Source: Cavia porcellus (lineage: Eukaryota > Chordata > Mammalia > Rodentia > Caviidae). From it: 64,000 bases of DNA. The position numbers and the translations under genes were made by a program. The stretch is taken from contig NW_026947491.1 of NCBI RefSeq assembly GCF_034190915.1, positions 19,284,101-19,348,100 of the forward strand. The letters run 5' to 3'. The notes under the pieces are model-generated. The model did not search any database and was not told where the DNA came from. It worked only from the letters and a program-made list of their open reading frames with translations. Of this stretch, positions 55,591-64,000 are shown one piece after another; position 1 is the stretch's first letter; the number at the start of each line of letters is the position of its first letter.

Positions 55591-56279
55591 GAACTCCTTT
55601 CAAGGGGTGCACATCCACCTGATCCAGTGTATGTTTTTGCCACCACTGTCTCACACTCATAAAATCCATTCCCACATTTGTTTATCAGGCTTCTGCTGAT
55701 AGCAGTTAGGAAACTAAGATGCTATTTAGGAGAACAATAGACTTTCTCTTGTCTCACACTGTGCCACTGTCCTTTATGAGCCTTTGGGATTCAAACTTAG
55801 TTACAGGCCTAGAGGCTTGAGTGGGATGTTTAGTGTGGGACCTGAGGAGGGTCAGCATTACTGCACTTGATAACACAGGCTGAATTTCCTCACATAAGAG
55901 AGGGAAGGCCAACATCACAGGGTGTGTGTGTGGGGGATACCTCAGACCTGTGAGAATGGAAATGTCTTTACCTGGCAAGATAATCTCACTAGACTTCAGG
56001 AGATCAGCATTCTCCACTTTATCATGGTACTCACAAATATCTCCATCCCAATGCACAGAATCTGATTATTTCCCTTTCACCACTCTCACTTTTACTTAAG
56101 GTATCTTTTAAGGCTGTGCATCACAGTTATAATTTATGGTGTAGTCATGATTTACAAGGAAAGAAATTTAATACAGGACAGATAATTTACTGGATTTTTT
56201 TAATGTTATTCACCTGATGATTAAATTGCAGAAGTGTGCAGGTGATCTGTGTACACACCAGAGACACAAAAAACCCAGC

Positions 56280-57430
56280 TAAGGATCTGTAATTCATGGC
56301 AATGTCCTGCACAATGCCAGCTGGTGGCCTAGAATCCACAACATTGTCTCCTGCAAGTCTATGTCAAGAATCTGCACTGGTAAGGCCCAAAGCTCAGTGG
56401 TCAAAGGTAGAATGTCTGTGCCAGCAAGATGGAGGATCTGAGCCACCAGGCTGTGGCACCTGCTCTGGCTTCAGGAAGCAAGGCTGATGTGACTGACAAG
56501 ACCCGATCTCTTCTGAAAAGGAGAATGGCTGATTTTCTATCAGAAAAAACACCATGACAATCTTCTCCAAGAGATTCATTAACAAACACATTTCCCTCCA
56601 CTTCTGTTTTATGCTGCTGGCAACAATCCTCAGGTGGGACTTAACACCCAGGACCATGCTGACTAAATTTAGCGAGGTGTCATAGCTGGCCATAGATAAT
56701 TAACTGCTATGTATATCAGGGAATAAAATTATCAGAACTATTATGGTTTCAAAAGACAAATAAGAGCTATTAGAGTTTCCTTTGGAAAAAACAGTAAACC
56801 AAAACCACCATGATATTCCTGGTGGGACTGTGGGATTGCAGTGCCTCCATTCAAATTTTAAAAGATGCAGGATTGTTAAATCCTACCACATCTCAATTTC
56901 AGTCTATTTGGCCTGTGCAGAAAATTGATTGGTATTGGAAATGGGAGTTGATCATAAATTCAATCAAGAAGCAACTCCAATTGCATTTGCTGAGCATGTA
57001 TGGTTTCCTTGATGTTGAGGTTGGTTATGGTTTTTGATCTCTTCACAAGTGGGATGGAGCCATTAATGTGTTCCTCTCCATATAAGCTATAGGCACAGGG
57101 GAAAGAATTAGCTTTCAGATGGTGAGATCAGCAGTCCAAGACATGCAGTGTCCTGCCTCAGGGCTATATTAACTCTCCATTCCTGGGTCACAACTTACTC
57201 CTCAAGAATCTTGATCACCTTTCTCTCCCACAAGGTGTCCTTCTACCCTCTTTCACTGATAATATCATGTCCTTTGAACAAAGTGAGTTCAATTTTGGAA
57301 ACACTCCAGACTTGGCAGTAGAGCATGTGCCAGCTAGATTATGGAACATAAATCCAATTAAAATTCAAGGTCACTGCACCTCAATGAAACTTCCAGGAGT
57401 CCAGTGGGACATTCATTAGTTATCCTTTCT
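56280..57430 (+). mobile_element. Decayed retroviral pol (RT) remnant, unit 1
   Basis: On the + strand, 56810-57037 is open and resembles the fingers region of a retroviral RT (IPGGTVGL-like start, ASIQILKDAGLLNPTTS, then IWPVQK). Further pieces near 57190-57410 (LPQ-, INPIKIQG- and GVQW-like motifs in changing frames) fit the later RT region with the catalytic core eroded. The open frame on the minus strand (56394-56693) is its shadow. The family is probably class I or III, but this is unresolved. Confidence 0.6.
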
Positions 57431-57655
57431 AAGGCAAAAGATAAATTGTCACAACTGATGCATTGTAAAATTACACGTGTAAAGCTGAGTGGGCCTATTT
57501 GGATTATGGAACCAACACAGCCTCATTTAATGGTTTTGCTCTAGCATCTTGAAGGAAATAATTGTTGCTAAACTCCCTCATTACACTCACATCCGAGGTG
57601 GACAGAGCCCTGTGTGAGATTTTCATGTCCCAAGCTGTCTATATAGCAGGAGGCC

Positions 57656-57663
57656 ATGCAAAT
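57656..57663 (+). promoter_or_regulatory. Octamer of V15
   Basis: A perfect ATGCAAAT preceded by TATATAG, as in unit 1. Confidence 0.88.
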
Positions 57664-57783
57664 AGGGCTTTCCTGTTCTGATGTAAATCATCTCAGCCCC
57701 AGCCTGCAGCTCTACACAGCAGCACAGTACTGGTACCCAGGTGATCACAGTTGGTGATCAGGACTGTGCACAGATGGCTCACT

Positions 57784-58258
57784 ATGGAGCTGATGCTGAG
57801 TTGCATTTTCCTGTTTACAACTTTCAAAAGTAAATAATTTAGAACAAAAGATGCTGAGGGCATCAGTGGAAAATCAGTGATAGTTTTCTGAGCAGGAAGT
57901 CCCTGCGTTTGCAGGTGAGCTGCATGAGGAGCAGCTGCTGAGTCTGTCGGAGGCTGCATGCCACCTGCATGGTCCTTGAGACTCTCCTGGGTGGCCTTCA
58001 GGATTCACTTTCAGTAGGTACTCAATGTGCTGGATCTGCCAGGCTCCAGGGATGGGACTAGAATGGATCTTAGGGATTAGGTATGGTGATAGTAACACAG
58101 AATACACAGACTCTGTGAAGGGCTGATTCACCATCTCCAGAGACAACAGCAGAAACATTGTATCTGCAGATGAGCAGCCCGAGTCCTGACAAAACAGCAG
58201 GGTATTACTGTGCAAGAAAACACAGTGAGGGACATCAGTGTGAGCCCAGACAAAAAGC
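57784..58258 (+). pseudogene. V15: clan III IGHV pseudogene
   Basis: The leader 57784-57829 is open with ATG (MELMLSCIFLFTTFK). The donor is GTAAAT and the V exon starts at 57915. Framework 1 is frameshifted, the first cysteine is TGG as in V13, and a TGA stands at GGGCTGATTC in framework 3. A one-base loss follows in ACATTGTATCTG. The YYCAR region is intact. RSS: CACAGTG (58221-58227), 22-nt spacer, ACAAAAAGC (58250-58258). The downstream CTCF-like position is degraded (TTGCAGGGGGACA). Confidence 0.9.
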
Positions 58259-58329
58259 TTCATGCAGTGTTGCAGGGGGACAATCAGAACACATGGAGCA
58301 GGGAGTCTATCACAAGAGAACCTGTATTT

Positions 58330-59090
58330 TACCATTTTATTATTTTAGGTTGCCATTATGACATTGTAAAAACGATGCCAAGGGTAACAGAAAGAGCAAA
58401 GCAACAAATTTTAAAATCCATACTACATAAAATACCAAGTAAAACCCAGAATAATTGACTCAATGTCTAAAGCCCAGGTGAGACAAAAAATCCAATGTAA
58501 CAAAATAGTGTAATATATACAATTGTTTTTGTCATTATTGAAACTGTGTATTTTACATTTTGTATCCTTTGCACTGAGGAGAAAATCATTTTGAATGTTT
58601 TATAATATAACATAAAACAAAATAGTAAAATATATTATAAATTTGCAAGTATGTCTAATAATACATCATCTTACAGGTCACTCACTGATAGTATGTTGGA
58701 CAAATAGACCAAAAAATCATCATATGTATGATTGCATACAACTCATATTTCCATCTACTCAAATGAAAGATCACATAACAGTATCTAATAAAAGAGTCTT
58801 AAAACAACACTCATTATAATAAGAGTTTAATTCAATAAAAGCCATGACACTAAGTACTGAAGAATTCAGAGATTTCAATAATTATCAGTGTATTACAGTA
58901 GATCAAAACTTCTGTCCACTAGTTTTGATAAATTATGTTCTAAGACAATATTACTGGTGAATGTCACACAATAATATTTACTTTCTTTCCCAGAAAATGT
59001 CATTGACAAACATATAAAAATATCTACATATAGCAAAGTGTAGATGACACTGTATCATACTTGTATTGTTTTCATCAACTTACATATTTC
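58330..59090. other. V15 3' flank
   Basis: AT-rich and paralogous to 54245-54990. No gene is seen. Confidence 0.6.
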
Positions 59091-59153
59091 AAAGTTGCAA
59101 ATTTATTCAATGAAACAAATAGCGTAAAAATGAAAATATTTCAGTACTTTCAG

Positions 59154-59487
59154 TTGTACAGAGTGAGCTGCAACTGGCGCAGTCCAGGAGGGCAGTCTTG
59201 TTGCAGCAAGGGGCAACCCTGAGGCTTACCTGTGCAGACACTGGAATCACCCTCCAATACACCTGGATGAACTGGACCTAGCACCTCCAGGGAAAGGGAA
59301 CCAGAATTCACTATGATGGTGACACATACTATACTGACCCTGTGAAGGGCTGACTCACCATTTCCAGAGACAGTGCCAAGGGCCCACTGCATCTAAAGAT
59401 GAGCAGCCACAGAACTGGAAATACAGCCATATGCCACTATTCTAGAGCTACAGTGAGGGTATATCAGTGTGAGCCCAAAAACAAAGC
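59154..59487 (+). pseudogene. V16: leaderless clan III V exon relic
   Basis: Paralogue of V14 in unit 2, with the exon from 59154 after TTTCAG. It has the same truncated framework 2 (GGGAACCAGAATTCACTATG), stops, and an eroded YYC region (ATGCCACTATTC). RSS-like: TACAGTG (59449-59455), 23-nt spacer, AAACAAAGC (59479-59487). No leader or octamer is seen. Confidence 0.8.
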
Positions 59488-59500
59488 TTCTTGTGAAGTG

Positions 59501-59501
<1 letters not shown>

Positions 59502-59565
<64 letters not shown>

Positions 59566-59570
59566 CTCTC

Positions 59571-59623
<53 letters not shown>
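59502..59623. repeat. CT/GT microsatellite
   Basis: About 120 bp of CT with short TGTG interruptions, the expanded counterpart of 55401-55457. Open frames of serine and leucine across it are artefacts. Confidence 0.95.
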
Positions 59624-59624
<1 letters not shown>

Positions 59625-59755
59625 ATTTTGAGACAGGATATCAGCCTGCTCTTGAACTCACTTGGTACCCCAAGATGGCCTTAAACTCACAGCAACCCTC
59701 TCACTGCAGACTCTTGAGTGCTGGTCTTCTAGTCTTGTGCCACCATGCCCATCTC
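59624..59755 (-). repeat. B1 SINE, unit 2
   Basis: Antisense B1 matching 55458-55590. Confidence 0.8.
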
Positions 59756-60419
59756 TTGAACTCTTTTCAAGAGGTGCACATCCACCTGATCCCGTGTATA
59801 TTTTTGCCACCACTGTCTCACACTCATAAATTCCATTCCCACATTTGCTCATCAGGCATCTGCTAATAGCAGTCAGGAAACTAAAATGTTTGGGAGAACA
59901 GTAGACTTTCTCTTGTCTCACACTGTGCCACTGTCCTTTATGAGCCTTTTGGAATTCAAACTTAGTTACAGGCCTAGAAATTTACTGGGATGTTTAGTGT
60001 GGGACCTGAGGATGTTCAGCGTTACTGCACTTGATAACACAGGCTGAATTTCCAAAGGTAAGAGAGGAAAGGCCAACATCACAGGGAATACCTCAGACCT
60101 GTGAGAATGGAAATGCCTTTACTTTCAAGAGTTAAGCATTCTCCACTTTATCAGGGTACTCACAAATACCTCCAGCCCAATGCACAGAATCCAATTCTTT
60201 TGCTTTCACCACTCTCACTTTTACTTCAGGTATCTTTTAAGGTTGTGCATCAAAGTTATAATTTATGGTGCCGTCACACTTTACAGGGAAATAAATTTAA
60301 TTCAGGACACATAATTTACTGGATTTTTTAATATTATTCACCTGATGAGTAAAATGCAGAAATGTGCAGGTCATCTGTGTACACACCAGAGACACAAGGA
60401 TCCTTACAGCTAAGGATCT

Positions 60420-61570
60420 GTAACTGATGGCAATGTCCTGCACAATGCCAGCTGGTGGCCTAGAATCCACAACATGGTCTCCTGCAAGTGTGTGTCAAGA
60501 ATCTGCATTTTTAAGGCCCAAAGCTCAGTGGTCAAAGCTAGAATTTCTGTGCCAACAGGACAGAGGATCTGAGCCACCAGGCTGAGGCACCTGCTCTGGA
60601 TTCAGGAAGCAAGGCTGACATGACTGACAGGACCCGATCTCTTCTGAAAAGGAGAATGGCTGAGTTTCTATCAGGAAAACCACCATGACAAGCTTCTCCA
60701 AGAGAATCAGTAAGAGATGCATTTCCCTTGAATTCTGTTTTATGCTGCTGGCAACAATCCTCAGGTGGGACTTAACACCCAGGACCATGCTGACTAAATT
60801 TAGTGAGGTGTCACAAATGGCCATAATTAATTCACTGCTATGTATATCAGGAAATAAAATTGTCATAACTATTATGGTTTCAAAAGACAAATAAGAGATA
60901 TTGGAGTTTCCTTTGGAAAAAACAGTAAACCAAAACCAACATGGTATTCCTGGTGGAACTGTGGGATTGCATGCCTCCATTCAAGTATTAAAAGATGCAG
61001 GATTGTTAAATCCTGCCACATCTCTATTTCAGTCTATTTGGCCTGTGCATAAAATTGGTCTTGCAAATGGAAATGAAAGATCATGAATTCCAGAAAAAAT
61101 CAACTCCAACTACATTTGCTGAACAGATATGGTTTCTTTGATACTAAGGTTGGTTATGGATTTTTGATCTCTTCACAAGTGGAATGGAGCCATTAATGTG
61201 TTTTTCTCCATATCAGCTATAGGCACAGGGGAAAGAATCAGCTTTCAGATAGTGAGATCAGCAGTCTGAGACCTGCAGCATCAGGGCTATATTAACTCTC
61301 CATTCCTGGGTCACAACTTACACCCCAAGGATCTTGATCACCTCTCTCTCCCACAAGGTGTCCTTCTGCCCTCTTTCACTGATAATATCATGTCCTTTGA
61401 ACAAAGTGAGTTCAATTTGGAAACCACTCTGGACTTGGCAGTAGAGCATGTGCCAGCTAGATTATGGGCCACAAATCCAACTAAAATTCAAGGTCACTGC
61501 ACTTCAAAGAAACTTCTAGGAGTCCAGTGGGCCATTCATAGTTATCCTTTCTAAGTTGAAATAAATTCTC
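60420..61570 (+). mobile_element. Decayed retroviral pol (RT) remnant, unit 2
   Basis: The paralogue of 56280-57430. The short open frame 60901-61086 carries the same RT fingers-like wording. The antisense frame 60525-60980 (151 codons) is longer than in unit 1 but shows no known domain. Confidence 0.6.
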
Positions 61571-61667
61571 ACAAACGATGCATTGTAAAATTACATGTGT
61601 AAAGCTGAGTGGGCCTATTTGGATTATGGAACCAACACAGCCTCACTTAGTGGTTTTGCTCTAGCAT

Positions 61668-62640
61668 TTCTAAATGATTCAGAAAGGTACTGCTTTGAGT
61701 GTGGTCTCAGAGGAGAACAAGTGCTGGAAAAGGTCCATGCTTCTATGTAGACTGTCCTTCAAATGGGGTGTGTGATCTCACAAATGGAATGTAATTTGAG
61801 GTGCTAGTGTCAGATAGGGATGGTGTTTGGTTTCTCAGGGAGGGTTCCATGGGTAAGTAACAGCTGAGATCTTTACAATTTTGGAGGAAGCTTCAGACAT
61901 CCCTGAAGACAATTTTTCTCCATTGGAGAGTCTGTTCTACCCCTGCTACTGGCCTCAGTGGAAACTGAAAACTTAACAAGGGACACCAGGTTACCTTGTA
62001 GTCTAAGCAGCCAATTATGACTTGGATGTCACGGATCCACTAAGTCATACAGTTGGAAATGCACAACAACATCACTTGAAATGGAAGAGGTGCACACATG
62101 ACCAAGCCAGGTCAGCACCACTGAACATAAGCAAAGCGCTTGAAGAAGCTACTCAAATGCCCAGGGACTCAAATATTGTGTAGCATTTAATTTAGCAGGA
62201 TGCACATGTGGCCTCCTGGCAGGTATCTTATGATCAGCTGCAGAGGAAGAAAGCACTTTGACCTGGCTTACAGATAATTCTGTGCATTTTTCAGGCACCA
62301 CACACACATAGACAAAATTGCAGCTCCCTTTCAGGAGGTCTCTAACATTCAGTAGTGAAGAGATATCATCATAATGGTCAGAACTTTGGGCAGTGCTCTT
62401 GGGGACGCATTTTGCCTGGAAAACAAATGGCCAGATTTTGTGACTCTATGCAGATTCCTTGGCTGTGGTCAGTGATTTCCATAGTAAGTTCAAGAATTGC
62501 CTGAACTGAATAGTGATACACTGTCTCACAAACCAAATCAACCTTATTCTCCTCCTCCTCCTCCCCGTCCACCTCCTCATCACCATCATCGTCATGTGAA
62601 TAGGTGAATCTGTAGACAGCAATTAATTATTTCAGCCACC
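61668..62640. other. Gene-free stretch
   Basis: I recognise no gene. A short CTC/ATC-rich low-complexity patch lies at 62548-62598. It produces an acidic open frame (DGEEEEENK) on the minus strand that I do not consider real. Confidence 0.5.
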
Positions 62641-63273
62641 TGTTGTAACCTACACCAAAAGAAGGCCCCTACCCTAACCTACCCAAAAAGATGAAAAATG
62701 GGGCAAGATGATAAAATGGGGCAAGACGTCTTTTTTAAAAGAAGCACTTTTATTTTAGCTGGCCCAGCCACACAGTGCAGATGGAATTTGCAAAGCTGTG
62801 CAACTCAGTTAGAATTTTGACTGATTTTCATAGTTTACTTATGATTAGTTGATTGATCATTAAATACATAACAATGAGAAACAGAAACAAGGTGGGCCTT
62901 TGTTCCCCTTTGCTTGAGGTAAGAGTCATTTTACAGTGGGTGATTAGCCAATTCATAGCCCTCGGTCTGCCAGTTCCAGGAACATTTGTCTCTCATAAAA
63001 GGAACAATGGTTGACACAGCACCATTTGTCTCTTACAAGGGGAATAAAGGTTTACATAGCACCCAGGTTACTTTGGTGGGGGGTGGGATGACACATTACA
63101 GAACAGCATGATGATGCCATCAGTTAAACCATAACTATATGGTTGGTGCTTGGTTACTAGGGTAATGAGCTCAGTACAGAATGACAATACCACTAATAGC
63201 TATCCTTTTTAACTATTTTCGCTAATTATATTTTAATCAATTATTTTAATTTTTCAGCATTCTTAGTATAACA
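62641..63273 (-). repeat. 3' LTR of the right-edge ERV
   Basis: On the minus strand it starts TGTTATA and ends TTACAACA, with AATAAA on the complement of 62749-62754. It directly follows the polypurine tract. Confidence 0.7.
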
Positions 63274-64000
63274 TTCCCCACTGATTTTTTCAATGATTCT
63301 AATCATTTGCTCATGGAATTTTCAAGCAGTGGTATTTGTTCAAAAGCTTGTGTCCTTAAAACCATGGGTTATATTGTTTGAACCCAATGCTTGACATAAT
63401 TTACCAATTTGTTTATGATGCAAGGTTCAATTGTTAAATAAGTAAGTAAGATTTTAACAGAGGTCCAGAGGCTGCTGTGATTAGCATTGTGAACCAGGGG
63501 GATAGAGAAACCCATCATTTATATCAGTTTTATTCAGCTTGCCTGGCTTATTTTAATTCCTGTTGAAAGCTGGCCATACTTTGTCAGATAGCCCCAGAAT
63601 AATTGGCATACAAGCAACAATTTTTTCTTAATATCTGACAGAGGCCCCTTTTCTTTAGGAACAGGAGATCTAGACCCCACCAGTCTTGTAAAACCATGTC
63701 AGCCAGTGAATGTAAAGAGTCATCTAATTTAGAGACACGTCATTAGGGCTGCTAAATATTGGTCAATGAGTGTACTTAAGTTTTTATAATTTTGGTCACT
63801 AACTATTAGACTGGACATTCTTAAACCTATTGACCTTGTTATCTCAATTTTCAGTAATACAGGTAAGAGTACAGGATTTCTCTTCACTCAGATTGGACTT
63901 TTTAAGTTAAAGATAGGGAACAAGTTACTCCTAACATTATCTCCAGAGTACCAATACACTTGGGGAACGGTATGGTCTAATATGCAAAGATCAGGGCACT
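62641..64000 (-). mobile_element. ERV running off the right edge (3' LTR and env end)
   Basis: The 3' portion of a provirus on the minus strand. A 633-bp LTR-like unit (62641-63273) is adjoined by a purine tract (complement of 63274-63290: AATCAGTGGGGAA) and then env transmembrane sequence. Complement of about 63590-63710 encodes, in one open stretch, a region with a CX6CC cysteine motif typical of gamma/D-type retroviral TM subunits, ending at a stop. The remainder of env is in broken frames. Not competent as seen. The 5' part is outside the window. Confidence 0.75.

Larger units (their letters stand above)
53311..57547. repeat. 4.2-kb tandem duplication, unit 1
   Basis: Contains octamer, V13, ID SINE, V14, CT repeat, B1 and retroviral RT remnant. 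It is repeated in the same order in 57548-61667. The junction reads GCTCTAGCAT then CTTGAAGGAA (57538-57557). The start of unit 1 has the same CTTGAAGGAA at 53311. Confidence 0.88.
57548..61667. repeat. 4.2-kb tandem duplication, unit 2
   Basis: The second copy of 53311-57547, with V15, V16, CT repeat, B1 and RT remnant in the same order. It ends at TTTTGCTCTAGCAT (61654-61667). It lacks the ID SINE of unit 1. Confidence 0.88.

Noticed and set aside
59399..59866. Open frames of 155 codons with long serine-leucine repeats
   Set aside because: They run through the CT microsatellite and the B1 element and carry no domain.
60525..60980. 151-codon antisense frame as a possible novel membrane protein
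   Set aside because: The paralogue in unit 1 is broken, and the opposite strand reads as decayed retroviral RT, so it is probably a shadow.
1..64000. CRISPR array, bacterial operon or prophage
   Set aside because: Introns, SINEs, L1 and immunoglobulin segments show vertebrate nuclear DNA. No spaced direct repeats of CRISPR type were seen.
1..64000. D, J or constant-region segments, or tRNA genes
   Set aside because: No 12-spacer RSS pairs, J motifs (WGxG) or constant-domain exons were found. tRNA-like text belongs to SINEs.

Overview
The window is vertebrate germline DNA from the variable (V) part of an immunoglobulin heavy-chain (IGH) locus. The signs are 46-nt leader exons, introns of roughly 80-140 bp, V exons with heavy-chain framework motifs, octamer promoters (ATGCAAAT) and 23-bp-spacer recombination signal sequences (RSS). 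B1-type 7SL-derived SINEs, ID/tRNA-type SINEs and an L1 with a tandemly repeated 5' UTR point to a rodent. The SINE types would fit Castorimorpha (beaver or kangaroo-rat relatives), but that is a weak inference. No D, J or constant segment is visible. All V segments lie on the + strand, so D-J-C should lie beyond the right edge.

I recognise 16 V segments (V1-V16). Eight are conventional clan III (IGHV3-like) segments with leaders, or leaders with a mutated start: V2, V5, V6, V8, V10, V12, V13, V15. Three are leaderless clan III exons (V11, V14, V16). Five are clan II (IGHV2/4-like) relics (V1, V3, V4, V7, V9). Only V6 (25229-25705) is intact. V8 is spoiled mainly by one nonsense codon at its first conserved cysteine.

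The layout comes from repeated duplication. A compound unit of clan II relic, about 1.2 kb spacer, clan III segment and 3' flank recurs near 13-21 kb, 28-32 kb and 42-46 kb. Part of it also recurs at 5-7 kb. A direct tandem duplication of about 4.2 kb covers 53311-57547 and 57548-61667. A 460-bp tandem duplication lies at 27041-27960.

Mobile elements: a betaretrovirus-like ERV (13430-17452, minus strand, 6-bp target duplication), a gammaretrovirus-like 3' ERV remnant ending in an LTR (about 32222-34504, +), a full-length but defective L1 (34991-42248, +, 12-bp target duplication), retroviral RT remnants in both 4.2-kb units, and an ERV running off the right edge (62641-64000, minus).

The most interesting signal is a CTCF-like motif a nearly constant 19-21 bp downstream of the RSS nonamer in most V segments, clan II and clan III alike. 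It matches a 14-base core perfectly at the only intact gene (V6) and at one clan II pseudogene (V7). V14 and V16 have a CT microsatellite and a B1 element there instead.
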